Counted from the first letter of the stretch, positions 19,468 through 28,767 are shown. The stretch: 64,000 nucleotides of DNA from Acinetobacter baumannii (GCF_009759685.1 NZ_CP046654.1:62001-126000), one strand, 5' to 3'. The notes: a model not told the origin generated them from the letters alone. Translations and numbers: made by a program.

Positions 19468-20697
19468 CTACTGAGCTACCAGTAAAGACTGAACATTTCC
19501 AACAATATTATCTACATTACTACTCATCGCCGTCCCATGATCCCAGTTACCCGTCACATAACTATTAATTTTAGTACCTACGACAGTGGCATTAGATATC
19601 AAGATATCCGTTGCTACTTTAGGTACTGTCGAATCTGCTAAACCCTGATAGATAATGATTGGTGTCGTAACTTTTACTTGTAACGGCTGCGAATCTTTAT
19701 CTAAAAATGTTTTAACTAACGGTACAGCCATAAAGTTAGGCTGTGTGCGGGTATAACCGTCAAGTGTTCCATTATGTTCTGTAACATACTGAGTCATACC
19801 CGCTCCAAAGGCCTGTCCTAATGGTCCAGAACAAATTGTTTCCGCTTGTTGGGCAATACTTGAAATTTGTGGAGTAAATACTTGTGGATAATCAAAAGTG
19901 GGTTGTGTGTTGCGAATACCAGCTGTGACTAAAGCTGTATAAGTGTCAAGTTGAGCATACATTGAGATCTTTTTATCTAGAGTTGCATTCGCAACAGACT
20001 GCTCGCCTGCTATTAAAATAAAACCTAAATTAGAAGCAGGCGCTACGGCTACTGTACCTTTATATTCTAGTTGTGCACGGCTCGCATACTGTGCAGCTCC
20101 TAATGCAGCATGCCCACCTTGAGAATGACCTACAGTGACCCATTTTTTCGAAGTTAATAAATTACGTTGCGATAAATAATTGCGTGTTGCAACCACTGCA
20201 TCGGTAATTGAAAAAGCCTCACTTTTAACATTTAAGAAAGGATGTATACCTGGGGTACCCAAACCTTCATAATCAGGTGCCACAACAACATAACCTGCTG
20301 CTAATAATTTACTAATTAAATCTTTTGTACTGTCTGCTAAAGCTGCTTTACTTGGCGCACATACATCTGCCACACCCGTAGTGCCATGCGCCCAGACTAC
20401 AATGGGCCAACCGCCGACTGGTGGTTGAGTGTTTGGTGTAAACACTAGACTTGTTGCCTGCACTTCTTGTCCACTTTGACCTAACATTTTATAAGTTAAA
20501 ATACTACTTTCTGCGGCAACTGATCCTAAGTTAGTACTTGTATAGGCTTCAACTTTAACAACTGGATTTTGAATATTATTGGTTGGAGTTCCGGATGGAT
20601 TAGTAGTAGCTGGGCCATCATCACTACTTCCACCTCCACAAGCGACTAAAAATAAACTCGTACTAAGAACGCTCGTCATTAATAGTTTCATTTTCAT
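19468..20697 (-). CDS. Secreted/lipid-anchored alpha-beta hydrolase (lipase family)
   Basis: The N-terminus MKMKLLMTSVLSTSLFLVAC is a lipoprotein signal with LVAC as the lipobox, followed by a flexible Gly/Ser/Pro-rich linker. An alpha/beta-hydrolase fold follows. The nucleophile elbow GHSQGG near residue 190, the oxyanion segment VVWAHGTTG near residue 100, and PDYEGLGTPG resemble secretory lipases and large lipase/esterases that act on lipids or esters. A late D/H pair (GLADSTVPK, and NWDHGTAM near the C-terminus) completes a plausible Ser-Asp-His triad. It is a single gene, and its substrate is unknown. Confidence 0.75.
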   Translation of the reverse strand: MKMKLLMTSVLSTSLFLVACGGGSSDDGPATTNPSGTPTNNIQNPVVKVEAYTSTNLGSVAAESSILTYKMLGQSGQEVQATSLVFTPNTQPPVGGWPIVVWAHGTTGVADVCAPSKAALADSTKDLISKLLAAGYVVVAPDYEGLGTPGIHPFLNVKSEAFSITDAVVATRNYLSQRNLLTSKKWVTVGHSQGGHAALGAAQYASRAQLEYKGTVAVAPASNLGFILIAGEQSVANATLDKKISMYAQLDTYTALVTAGIRNTQPTFDYPQVFTPQISSIAQQAETICSGPLGQAFGAGMTQYVTEHNGTLDGYTRTQPNFMAVPLVKTFLDKDSQPLQVKVTTPIIIYQGLADSTVPKVATDILISNATVVGTKINSYVTGNWDHGTAMSSNVDNIVGNVQSLLVAQ

Positions 20698-20946
20698 TGG
20701 TATATCTTCCCTTAAATTCCATTTTTGTTGTGCTTTAGTTTTTTAATCAACATTCTCTAATGTCTTAAAAACAATTACGCCTAATCTTAATTTTCCGCAA
20801 GTTCTATTCGACAAAATCAATCCCTGAAAAATTCTATTTTTAATATAAATTGTCGTTCTCACCACTTTCCGCCTCACTTCAGGTTTTAAAGTGCGAGGCC
20901 AACTGTTAACATTCTTGATTACTCGTAATTGTTTAAAGGGCCGGAT

Positions 20947-21633
20947 ATGCAAGCCATTATTTTAGATACAGAAACACATACACTAAATGGTTTGCCTATT
21001 GAAATTGCATATGCCCCAATTGAAATTAATGCAGGCAAGCTCACCTTAGATAAAAGCAAATTGTTTGATCAACTTTATCAAGTTGGGACCCCTATCTCTT
21101 ACGCTGCTATGGCAGTACACCATATATTAGAATCGGATTTAGAAAATCAGCCCCACTATAAAACTTTTAAATTGCCAGACACAACAACTTATATTATTGG
21201 CCACAATATTGATTATGATATTGCCGCGATTGCGCGTTGCGGTGTAGATGTTTCTCATATCAAACCAATTTGTACGCTAGCTTTAGCACGTAAAACCTGG
21301 CCTGATGCAGAAGCGCATAATATCTCAGCACTGATCTATATGATTTCTCAAGGCAGCAGTAAAGCTCGTGAATTACTCAAAGGTGCTCACCGTGCCGATG
21401 CGGATATTATTTTAACTGCCAATATCTTGATGCATATTGTCTATCATTTAAATATTCATGACATTGAAGAGTTGTACCGTGTTTCTGAAGAAGCACGTAT
21501 TCCCACAACAATTAACTTTGGCAAGCATAAAGGTACAGCTATTGCTGAACTCCCTAAAGACTATATTCAATGGTTATTGCGCCAAGACGAGCTGGACGTT
21601 TACCTACGTAAAGCATTAGAAAGTGCATTTTAA
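20947..21633 (+). CDS. DEDD-type 3'-5' exonuclease, exodeoxyribonuclease X-like
   Basis: From the ATG at 20947, preceded by AAAGGG, the protein begins MQAIILDTETHTL, which is exonuclease motif I with D and E. GHNIDYDIAA near residue 85 is motif II and AHRADADIIL near 150 is motif III, giving the DEDD metal ligands. The C-terminal segment TINFGKHKGTAIAELPKDYI is the small zinc-less domain found at the end of ExoX-like proteins. A role in DNA repair or turnover is expected from the family. A TTG six codons earlier is in frame but lacks a better ribosome site. Confidence 0.75.
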   Translation: MQAIILDTETHTLNGLPIEIAYAPIEINAGKLTLDKSKLFDQLYQVGTPISYAAMAVHHILESDLENQPHYKTFKLPDTTTYIIGHNIDYDIAAIARCGVDVSHIKPICTLALARKTWPDAEAHNISALIYMISQGSSKARELLKGAHRADADIILTANILMHIVYHLNIHDIEELYRVSEEARIPTTINFGKHKGTAIAELPKDYIQWLLRQDELDVYLRKALESAF

Positions 21634-21777
21634 CGGCCTAAATAGATGATATTCATAAATTCTTCATCATATTGTCATTTTTGAGTTTTATCGTTAGCCC
21701 CATTTATATTTTATTAAGAACAGTACTGTTTGATAGAAAAAATCAAACAGGCTGCTTCATTTTTATATTGGGGAAAA

Positions 21778-22413
21778 ATGATGGCTGGTTTTTATCGAAC
21801 CAATTTGGGAAGAGTCGCGCTTCAACAACGTAATATTGCTTTAAATGCCAAACAAAGACGTTTACTTCTATTAATTGATCATGAAGATTTTCAAAGTCTC
21901 AATACGGAGTTTAAAAAACGCATTGCTCCACCAGAACTCATTCAACAACTTATTGACTTAAAGCTTATTGCCCCTATTAGCGAAAACGATTCAGAATTTA
22001 CTGAACAAATAGCTCTCTCAGAATCACCTACCACGGGTTTAGAAGTAAAAGTGCAACAAAAAAGCACTATAGATGAAAATGAAAGTGCCGATTTGACTGG
22101 AGAAATTAAAGTTTCTCTAGAATCATTATGCCATTCTTCAAATATTGAAAATATCCAACCCGTAGTTCCATTTAAACAACTTACTTTTGAAGAAATCCAA
22201 CAATTAATGAAGCAAAGCTTGAGTCAATACTGTGGACTTATGGCCAAACCACTTATTCAGAAAATAGAACAAATTAAAAATCTTCAAGAACTGAAAATGT
22301 GCCAAATGCAATGGATTACCAGTTTGCAAGAGTCAAGGATTCCCCCTCATGAGCTGGCACATACGCTTCACTCTATTAATTATTCAATTCAGCTCATTCA
22401 GCAAAAGAACTAA
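21778..22413 (+). CDS. Hypothetical protein (Glu/Gln-rich, soluble)
   Basis: I do not recognise this gene. The frame begins at a TTG (21730), but the ATG pair at 21778/21781 sits just after GGGGAAAA and is the better start. The protein is hydrophilic. It has a basic N-terminal section (RVALQQRNIALNAKQRRLLL), a middle with a predicted coil rich in glutamate and serine, and a C-terminal helical section about 70 residues long (QLTFEEIQQLMKQSLSQYCG). No signal peptide or membrane helix is seen. It lies just before the tRNA-Arg and is on the chromosomal side of the prophage boundary. Confidence 0.6.
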   Translation: MMAGFYRTNLGRVALQQRNIALNAKQRRLLLLIDHEDFQSLNTEFKKRIAPPELIQQLIDLKLIAPISENDSEFTEQIALSESPTTGLEVKVQQKSTIDENESADLTGEIKVSLESLCHSSNIENIQPVVPFKQLTFEEIQQLMKQSLSQYCGLMAKPLIQKIEQIKNLQELKMCQMQWITSLQESRIPPHELAHTLHSINYSIQLIQQKN

Positions 22414-22512
22414 AACATAACAAGCTGCTGTTTAATTAAGCATTAAATTCACTTGGTACGTATTTCGTGCTTTACCTGCAAGTGTTTTTTTCCTATGATG
22501 TGCCCCACACAT

Positions 22513-22589
22513 GCGCTCGTAGCTCAGTTGGATAGAGTACAGGTTTCCGAAGCCTGGGGTCGTGGGTTCGATCCCCGCCGAGCGCACCA
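22513..22589 (+). tRNA. tRNA-Arg (anticodon CCG)
   Basis: A 77-base gene with CCA encoded. The acceptor stem GCGCTCG/CGAGCGC, the D arm, the anticodon stem CAGGT/GCCTG around loop TTCCGAA, and the T arm GTGGGTTCGATCCCCGC all fold. The anticodon CCG reads the arginine codon CGG. The prophage begins right after it. Confidence 0.95.
22560..22589 (+). other. Probable prophage attachment site (attL) in the tRNA-Arg 3' end
   Basis: Phage genes start within about 75 bases of the tRNA 3' end, and temperate phages commonly integrate into the T-arm and acceptor part of tRNA genes, rebuilding it on insertion. The matching attR copy should lie past 64000. The exact core cannot be set without it. Confidence 0.45.
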
Positions 22590-22663
22590 ATCTATTTTAT
22601 AAAATCAATAACTTAACTATATTTTGGCGCATATTTGGCGTAATGCGCTATTTATCCACAGGT

Positions 22664-22879
22664 TTAGAGATAATTTTGCTTCTTATCAAAGGTCCATCTT
22701 TTGCCATTGTAAGTCACAGTGCCATCTAAATTAATGGTCAGCTCATTCAATGAGTAGTCATAGATTTTAAGAACATTCCCGTTCTTATCTAGATCAGCGG
22801 GTAGATTGCAAGTATTCTCCATCCTTCCCGCTTCCGAAACCATGATCATGACTTGCGACATCACAAAGCCCTTACACAA
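22664..22879 (-). CDS. Prophage hypothetical protein, probably the mature part of a split lipoprotein
   Basis: A 71-residue frame opening at a TTG. It contains MSQVMIMVSEAGRMENTC, a loop NLPADLDKNGNVL, and a C-terminal beta-rich part LNELTINLDGTVTYNGKRW. I do not recognise a family. It overlaps the end of the short lipoprotein-signal frame at 22861-22980 in the -1 register. The two together read like one small exported lipoprotein placed after the endolysin, where spanin-like genes often sit. It is either a frameshifted gene, a programmed frameshift, or two genes. Confidence 0.45.
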   Translation of the reverse strand: MCKGFVMSQVMIMVSEAGRMENTCNLPADLDKNGNVLKIYDYSLNELTINLDGTVTYNGKRWTFDKKQNYL

Positions 22880-22980
22880 ATCGAGATGTTCACATTACTA
22901 TTAATAGTGTGAGCTGTGCAACCTGAGAAGATTAAACACAGCAATGTGATGATCGATGCAGCTTTGGTACGTTTGCACAT
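22861..22980 (-). CDS. Short lipoprotein-signal ORF after the endolysin
   Basis: An ATG frame of 39 codons, 5 bases after the endolysin stop. The residues MCKRTKAASIITLLCLIFSG are followed by C at position 21, giving a basic start, a hydrophobic core and an FSGC lipobox. The rest is only 18 residues long before a stop that overlaps the next frame. A tiny outer-membrane lipoprotein in the lysis cassette would fit an o-spanin, but no inner-membrane spanin partner is seen in another frame. It may equally be the broken 5' part of the following frame. Confidence 0.45.
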   Translation of the reverse strand: MCKRTKAASIITLLCLIFSGCTAHTINSNVNISICVRAL

Positions 22981-22985
22981 ATAAG

Positions 22986-23540
22986 TTACTTCTTTAAAAA
23001 GAGTGCTAGTTCAGCTTCTCGGCGACGAACTAGGCCCTTCATAACTTTGCCACCTGCTTTGTTCCAAACTAGGAATTGATCGGCAGCGCCTTGATAGTCA
23101 CCTTTATTAAGCAACTTAAGCAATGTTGAACCCTTAAAAGCACCTGAGCCAATGTTATAAGTCAGTGATACCAAAGCATCAAATTGATTTTGATTTATCG
23201 GCACAGTCACCGATTCATTTACAGTTTTTTCAAATTTAGCCAAGTCGTGCTTAAAGTAAGTCTTAGCTTGTTCTGCTGTACAAGTATCGCCCTTCTTGAC
23301 CTTCACGCCATTTGGATAAACTGTGGTGCCAGTGCCAATGGTCCAGACTCCTACACCATCGTCATAAGCTGTGAATCGAGTGCCTTCAAATCCTGAGATT
23401 AGATCTACACCAACATCACTTGTAGTCATGCCAGAAGGTGCAAGTTTATCGACCACCTTATTTAGATCATCTACTTGTGCTTGTGTAAGCTTGCCACCTG
23501 CAATGACACGAGCAGCATCGAAGAAGTTTTTAACTGTCAT
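22986..23540 (-). CDS. Endolysin, GH24 phage lysozyme
   Basis: A muramidase of the T4-lysozyme class that cleaves peptidoglycan at lysis. The catalytic set E-x8-D-x5-T is visible as E52 (SGFEGTRF), D61 (AYDDGVGVW) and T67 (WTIGTG). C-terminal segments NQFDALVSLTYNIGSGAF and RRREAELALF are typical of the family. The roughly 45 N-terminal residues (AARVIAGGKLTQAQVDDLN) are extra to the catalytic core and could bind the cell wall. There is no signal or SAR helix, so release depends on the holin, whose gene overlaps its start by 4 bases. Confidence 0.92.
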   Translation of the reverse strand: MTVKNFFDAARVIAGGKLTQAQVDDLNKVVDKLAPSGMTTSDVGVDLISGFEGTRFTAYDDGVGVWTIGTGTTVYPNGVKVKKGDTCTAEQAKTYFKHDLAKFEKTVNESVTVPINQNQFDALVSLTYNIGSGAFKGSTLLKLLNKGDYQGAADQFLVWNKAGGKVMKGLVRRREAELALFLKK

Positions 23541-23932
23541 GGTCCACCACCTGTAATATCATTCTTAGCCTTCTTAATTTCTTTAATTACTTCGACAATT
23601 GTTTTGCCTTCCTGTTTATCAATGAAATTAAAAACCCATCGAATCAAAGCCCAACCGGGTAATCCACAAACAAAGAAGAATCCACCAAGTGCGATCATCC
23701 CCCATACATCAGTAACCCATTCATGAAGTCCCCACTTTACAATAATGAATGAGCCGCCAGCCAAACTTGATACAACCGTACAGATCAAACCAACTGCCCA
23801 CTCTTGTGGTGAGCGTGGCATACGAGTCATTAATACAACTGCTGCCACTAAAGCGACCGCTAAAGTCACCATAATTGCTGCACCATAAAATTTTAAAATT
23901 GCTGTTAAACCGCTTGTGGAAACTGGTTCCAT
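23537..23932 (-). CDS. Putative holin
   Basis: A 131-residue protein with three or more predicted membrane helices (about residues 10-33, 42-60 and 70-98) and a charged C-terminal tail (KEIKKAKND). It lies immediately upstream of the endolysin and overlaps it by 4 bases, the standard lysis-cassette layout. Holins time lysis by forming inner-membrane holes. I do not place it in a named holin family; the call rests on topology and position. Confidence 0.7.
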   Translation of the reverse strand: MEPVSTSGLTAILKFYGAAIMVTLAVALVAAVVLMTRMPRSPQEWAVGLICTVVSSLAGGSFIIVKWGLHEWVTDVWGMIALGGFFFVCGLPGWALIRWVFNFIDKQEGKTIVEVIKEIKKAKNDITGGGP

Positions 23933-23957
23933 AAATCTCTCCAGATATTTTTAGACA

Positions 23958-23984
23958 ATAAAAAAGCACCCCAATTGGGTGCTC
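23958..23984 (-). terminator. Terminator hairpin between tail-tip gene and lysis cassette
   Basis: AGCACCC at 23965-23971 pairs with GGGTGCT at 23977-23983. On the minus strand a run of six Ts follows. It lies just after the tail-tip gene stop. Confidence 0.65.
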
Positions 23985-24000
23985 ATAGTTCTTTTAAGGT

Positions 24001-27000
24001 TTAAAGGGTTTGTAAGATTTTCCCTCCGTTAATCAATTGAGTTGTTAGAGGTGCCACCCCAACAATTGCAGGTCCACCCGGCCCCGGCTGGCCTTCCGTC
24101 GTTCCATGGTATTGCCAATTCCATGTTCCACCATTGGTAGACTTGGTACCACGTTCGCCCCATCCACCGCCATCACCCGATAATGGAGATCCATAACGGT
24201 CATTTTGGGTTCGGTAACCTTTACCGGGCACCGAAGCTTCAGCATCAGTGATTTTCATAACCAATAAATAACTCTCCAGATAGAGGCGATAATCTTGTGA
24301 GTCATTTGAAATCGGCTGTCCAGTCATTACCCGACCAAATGGTGCTCCAGCACCACCGGGAATTCCCTGAACCCCATAAGATGATCCAGTGTAAATACCA
24401 CTTGGTGTTGCTCCACCACCTGAGCCGCCTCGAGCTAACGTCCCTCCATCGATAATCAGGTTTAGTTTGCTGTGCCGGTTCAACAAACCGGGTGCTCCCT
24501 GAAACCCATCACGGCGGGTTTTGGTAAAATTGAAGTCAGAATCTTTTTCCCAATCTCCGTAAGCTAGATGTGGCAACCCGCCATCTCCACCACGTCCAAC
24601 AACTGAGCCTTTAATCGTTAGATTCACCACCAGATCAGGTGGGAACTCACCAGTATCAATGGCGGGTAGTTCAGTCGCTGCAGGGGCAATAAATTCCTGT
24701 TTCGGCGGACTGGAGTTGTAGTCGAATTTATAGACAAATCTGGTTTCCGGTCGATAAGAACTCGAACTAGAAACTAGTGCACCAGATTCAACTACAAAAC
24801 TGATTTCGCCAGTCGTTGGCAAATCCCCTCTTTGCATCTGATATAAACGCGCCAGATTAATATCCAGCTGGTCATATCGAATGTAAATTGGAGAATCATC
24901 AACCGGCACGTCAATAAAGTCTTTATCGTTGAGGTAATAGCGCTCATCGTAATTAATTGCTGTAATAGTATTAGAGAACTGGTCAACCGGTTCTCTTTTT
25001 GCAACCAGATAAGGCAATGAACCTTTAGTATCATCATTAACTACTGTATAGATGGTATTTACAAAATCATCAGGACTTAGCTTTAAGGCCCCGTTCGGCA
25101 ACCGCCCTAAAACCACCTTATTTTTGGCTGAACCCGGTGTAACAGGAATCAGGTCCACTGTGCCATCCGCCATTTGCAGATAAATCACATAGCTCTTGCC
25201 TGCAATGAAATCTACATCATGGCTTAAGGTGAGGACTAAACCTTCTTGCTGTACCACCTCACCGCTTTGATGAATACCATTGCGATAATCCGCTACAGCA
25301 ATCCGGTCACGTAAAACCAGTAATTCTGATTCTGGTGCCGCATCAAAGGTAATGGATTTGCGCTGGAAGCGCATCTTGTTCCAAATCCGGTATGCATTGA
25401 AATGCGCTTGCCACTTGTTTCGTACACCAACAGATTTCACCTCTTTTGGGTTTTTGGCTCCTTTATCCGGTAAATAGATATTGATACGGCTATCGTCGGT
25501 CGGATCCGTGTATTCATAGATCAGTCCGTCGTAGTCATCCATCACGCCAAAGGTCAGGTCATGCTTGTAACTATCCGGAATGATATTCCTGAAGTTAAAC
25601 AGCATTACCGAGTTATCAGTTGGCCGTTCAAAATAAAGCTTGAGCTTATTGTTTTGCCGATATGCAGTACAAAACACCGCATCACAAAGATTGGTAACCA
25701 GCTCTTCAAAAGATAGATTCGTATCATCAATGGTAGTACAGAACTCAGCCGCTAGCGGCGTACCAAAATAATCAACTACATCATTATAGGTCCGATAGAT
25801 GTTTTCAAGATCAATCTCATCGATCGAACGGCGGCCAATCTTGTCATCGAGTGCCATAGATACCAAAGCATCAGCAAAGCTAGACGTTGGATATAGCTCT
25901 GTTGTCATTGCCCCGTTTTTATAAGTCGGCAACATTCGCTGAAGATCAAAATTGATCTTGCGGGACTTAACAGATAAAGCTCCAGTGGTTGCATAAGTAC
26001 GCGCACGAAAAACCGTTTCATGTTCATACACTGTGCTTTGTAAAGGATAAGCACCGTAAAGCGCCTGCCACTTTACTTCATCAACAACTGTTGTGACTGT
26101 CGGAGTCGGAGTTAAACGGCGTGCACGGACACTACAACGCCCCTGAAACGTGACCATATCAAGTGTTGCACCAACGGTCTGACGTGACTTTGCCGAACCT
26201 TTCAAAATGATCTGCTTCAGCATCGGATTACCAATCGCTGCACCAGATTCATTTACCGGTGTTACTTCAACTTCAATCGTGACATTAACAGCGGCCTGAT
26301 ACCCACCTGAAGAAACGGTATAAAGTCCATTGGTGGCCACAAAATTACACAGCACCCGGCTACGTTCAACATTGTCCAGAATGAATGGACCAATCCATTT
26401 TTCACCTATTGAACTGATCTTTGGTGACAAAGCTGCAGTTTGTTGGTTATTTAACTCTTTAAGCTTTAACCAGTTAGCATTAACGGCCGCCGGATTTGAT
26501 AACGTCATACGGTCATCAGCTACCGATAGAACGCTATAAGTACCATTTAAATCAAAAGTCTGGCCATTAAACGTGAATGAGGCATTGGTGATTTCTACGC
26601 GGTCATTACTTACAAACTTAGTGGTTAAATCTGTGTTGTTTGCCGTTGCCCGAAGAATCTCGTTTGGATATGCAAAATGAAGGTAGTTCGTACCTTCTAA
26701 AGATTGTGTATCAGCAGGACGTAAAACTTGGCCATTAACAGAAGTTTGATGCTGAACCGTTAGTGGCGGCGTGGTAATTTCGGTACCAAGCGAGAAATAT
26801 GGCTCACCCGAGACAATATCAACGCCTGGTCGATAGACTTCTACCGATGCACCGGCAATATCGACAATATTGGTTTCACCGTCATATGCACCGTTAATTT
26901 TATAGTGACCACGACCAATACAACCGACAACGTGTTCAACTTCAACGTTATTTTCATAAACTTTGTAAGGCACTGCGATTAGGTCGGGTGTGTTCCACCC

Positions 27001-27447
27001 GGCTCCATAGTTATCAGCAATCCGGCCATTTACACGAGTTTTATTTTCACGATTGGATAATTCGTTATTTGCAGATGAAGACTGGTTGTTATTTTGGTTT
27101 GTTTGTGTAATTGAAGGTACTGGCATTAATAATGCAACTGCCACCCCCACAACCAATGAGATAATAGCAGCCCATGCAGCTGCACCAAGCTCAATACCTT
27201 TAGGATTCTCAATTACGATAAAAGTACCTGGTAAGAAATCAAGCTGCTTTAACTCATATGCATTTTTCGGCGTGACTTCATTCGCAAATGAAATTTCGGC
27301 ATGATCCATATTACTTGTTGTATGGAAAATACGGACATGTTCAGGCATATAATCATATTTTGAAGTAAGCCATTGTCCGATGGTTTGAGCCTGCTCAATC
27401 GTCTTTTCTTCAGACAAAGCATCTTTTTTATAAATAATCTTAATCAT
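24001..27447 (-). CDS. Tail tip / host-specificity protein (lambda J, TipJ-like)
   Basis: At 1148 residues this is the tail-tip protein that closes the tail and, in lambda-like phages, contacts the receptor. The N-terminal 110 residues end in a glycine-alanine hydrophobic segment (AAAWAAIISLVVGVAVALL) seen in TipJ-type proteins, and RVNGRIADNYG follows. The middle is a long array of beta-rich tail-tube-like and fibronectin-like segments. The C-terminus (about residues 950-1110) is glycine-rich (GGDGG, GGSGGG, GIPGGAGAP), like glycine-rich receptor-binding tips in other phages. Its start overlaps the K-like gene by 8 bases. The host receptor is unknown. Confidence 0.85.
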   Translation of the reverse strand: MIKIIYKKDALSEEKTIEQAQTIGQWLTSKYDYMPEHVRIFHTTSNMDHAEISFANEVTPKNAYELKQLDFLPGTFIVIENPKGIELGAAAWAAIISLVVGVAVALLMPVPSITQTNQNNNQSSSANNELSNRENKTRVNGRIADNYGAGWNTPDLIAVPYKVYENNVEVEHVVGCIGRGHYKINGAYDGETNIVDIAGASVEVYRPGVDIVSGEPYFSLGTEITTPPLTVQHQTSVNGQVLRPADTQSLEGTNYLHFAYPNEILRATANNTDLTTKFVSNDRVEITNASFTFNGQTFDLNGTYSVLSVADDRMTLSNPAAVNANWLKLKELNNQQTAALSPKISSIGEKWIGPFILDNVERSRVLCNFVATNGLYTVSSGGYQAAVNVTIEVEVTPVNESGAAIGNPMLKQIILKGSAKSRQTVGATLDMVTFQGRCSVRARRLTPTPTVTTVVDEVKWQALYGAYPLQSTVYEHETVFRARTYATTGALSVKSRKINFDLQRMLPTYKNGAMTTELYPTSSFADALVSMALDDKIGRRSIDEIDLENIYRTYNDVVDYFGTPLAAEFCTTIDDTNLSFEELVTNLCDAVFCTAYRQNNKLKLYFERPTDNSVMLFNFRNIIPDSYKHDLTFGVMDDYDGLIYEYTDPTDDSRINIYLPDKGAKNPKEVKSVGVRNKWQAHFNAYRIWNKMRFQRKSITFDAAPESELLVLRDRIAVADYRNGIHQSGEVVQQEGLVLTLSHDVDFIAGKSYVIYLQMADGTVDLIPVTPGSAKNKVVLGRLPNGALKLSPDDFVNTIYTVVNDDTKGSLPYLVAKREPVDQFSNTITAINYDERYYLNDKDFIDVPVDDSPIYIRYDQLDINLARLYQMQRGDLPTTGEISFVVESGALVSSSSSYRPETRFVYKFDYNSSPPKQEFIAPAATELPAIDTGEFPPDLVVNLTIKGSVVGRGGDGGLPHLAYGDWEKDSDFNFTKTRRDGFQGAPGLLNRHSKLNLIIDGGTLARGGSGGGATPSGIYTGSSYGVQGIPGGAGAPFGRVMTGQPISNDSQDYRLYLESYLLVMKITDAEASVPGKGYRTQNDRYGSPLSGDGGGWGERGTKSTNGGTWNWQYHGTTEGQPGPGGPAIVGVAPLTTQLINGGKILQTL

Positions 27448-27802
27448 AGTAACTGACCCGACTAAAACCCATTGCCTTGATCACTTCTTCGGATAAAAAA
27501 GTAACTCCGCCTTCCATCAAATGTAGAACACGGCCCAAACGAAAAAGCCCCACATGTGGGGGCTTGTTTCGGTATCTCGAGTGAAAGGCGACTATGCAGC
27601 CTTCCTTGGGCATGGGCAGTGGATTTAAAAGTTTTAACCTTGATGGTAGAAATACCTTTTCTTTAATAGGCTTCATAAAAAATTCAAGTGCTTCCGCCCG
27701 GTCTATTCCATATAGATCCAATGCAGCTTCATGAGCAAAATGAACACAGTTGTAGTTTTCCTCGTCATATTGTCTATCAAGCAAATGATCATGACTTTTC
27801 AT
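27440..27802 (-). CDS. Tail-tip NlpC/P60-type peptidase (lambda K-like)
   Basis: A 120-residue cysteine-peptidase-like protein. C19 in ENYNCVHFAHEA and H83 in KPPHVGLF sit in the arrangement of the NlpC/P60 catalytic pair. It corresponds by position to lambda gpK, which probably trims peptidoglycan or processes the tail tip. It is shorter than gpK because the JAMM-type half is absent. It overlaps the L-like gene by 4 bases and the tail-tip gene by 8 bases, implying coupled translation. Confidence 0.75.
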   Translation of the reverse strand: MKSHDHLLDRQYDEENYNCVHFAHEAALDLYGIDRAEALEFFMKPIKEKVFLPSRLKLLNPLPMPKEGCIVAFHSRYRNKPPHVGLFRLGRVLHLMEGGVTFLSEEVIKAMGFSRVSYYD

Positions 27803-28305
27803 ATAGCCCCCTTGAGACCAGTAAAGCGGTCTAGTGCAAAGATATCTCCAGTTTTAGCGGTATTTAATCGTGGAGATTCAGCTTTGAACGTCACAGCTTT
27901 ATGGTTCATTGAAACACCGGCGAGTTGTAAGCCAAGCAGATAATGCATCGGTGTATTTAAATTATCTGAACTATAAAGCCGATAATTAACTGTTGGTTTT
28001 ACATCCGGAAATTGACCTTCTATTACCCGTTCAAACTCATCCGGCAAAATATCACCAAGACCTGAAATAGAGACTGTTAAAGTCTGGTCTAGATCGCCCA
28101 GCATTCCGGATCTTTGAATTGTCATAGGCAGGTATTCATAAAGCACCTGCCCTTCACCTTCATTGTGCTGAACATACACCCCTCGGTCATCATTACGGAC
28201 TACCCGGTAAGTATTCATAAAAGAAGGGTGTGAGAGTTCAATACATTCCAGTTGATAAATATCAACTTTTCGATTGAAAAAGAATTCGGCGTATTCGTTA
28301 TCCAT
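27799..28305 (-). CDS. Minor tail protein, DUF1833 family (lambda L position)
   Basis: A 168-residue tail-tip protein. The start at 28305 is chosen because GGGAGG lies 4-9 bases before it; the longer frame needs a TTG. Beta-rich sequence such as EYLPMTIQRSGMLGDLDQTL and LGDILPDEFERVI matches the DUF1833 tail family as I recall it. Between M-like and K-like genes it holds the place of lambda gpL, which is a tail-tip component. It has no cysteine cluster like that of gpL, so it is an analogue at best. Confidence 0.7.
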   Translation of the reverse strand: MDNEYAEFFFNRKVDIYQLECIELSHPSFMNTYRVVRNDDRGVYVQHNEGEGQVLYEYLPMTIQRSGMLGDLDQTLTVSISGLGDILPDEFERVIEGQFPDVKPTVNYRLYSSDNLNTPMHYLLGLQLAGVSMNHKAVTFKAESPRLNTAKTGDIFALDRFTGLKGAI

Positions 28306-28703
28306 CAGACCTCCCAATCTTTAATTAATGCTATATCTGCAGCAAGGTTAGGCTGGTTTTGAACAACTTCGAGTTGTGCATTTACCCGGTAAAGGTTGCC
28401 GTTCACCTCATTGGTCTTGAACGAGTTCGGAATGAAGTTACACAGGTATTGCTGACGTGTTCCCTGATCAATCACCAGATCCGCATAAAATGAGGCTGGT
28501 TTATTCTGGTAGACCCGCCAGAACGCCATCATTTTATTGAAATCGGTTTTACTTAAATTCCAGTTCACATCAACAATGTGGCTATTCCGTTTTACATCGA
28601 TGTAATAGCGTCCTCGTCCTCCCTCCATCTGCTGACGTTTCACATCATCACCTGGTGTTACGCCATAGCCGCTGGTCTGAGGATTTAGCTTTAACTTGTA
28701 CAT
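28305..28703 (-). CDS. Minor tail protein (lambda M-like)
   Basis: A 132-residue protein with a beta-rich body, for example VDVNWNLSKTDFNKMMAFWR and PASFYADLVIDQ. It is the first gene after the accessory HEPN cassette and begins the tail-tip block M-L-K-J. Family resemblance is to phage minor tail proteins that cap the tail tip next to the tape measure. The evidence is mainly gene order and length. Confidence 0.65.
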   Translation of the reverse strand: MYKLKLNPQTSGYGVTPGDDVKRQQMEGGRGRYYIDVKRNSHIVDVNWNLSKTDFNKMMAFWRVYQNKPASFYADLVIDQGTRQQYLCNFIPNSFKTNEVNGNLYRVNAQLEVVQNQPNLAADIALIKDWEV

Positions 28704-28720
28704 AACTTTCCTTCAGGTAA

Positions 28721-28749
28721 TAAAAAACCGACCTCATAATGGGTCGGTA
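28721..28749 (-). terminator. Terminator hairpin after the HEPN cassette
   Basis: ACCGACC at 28727-28733 pairs with GGTCGGT at 28742-28748; a run of Ts follows on the minus strand. It lies between the M-like tail gene and the upstream HEPN gene region. Confidence 0.55.
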
Positions 28750-28767
28750 TAAAAGTATCTTTAACAA

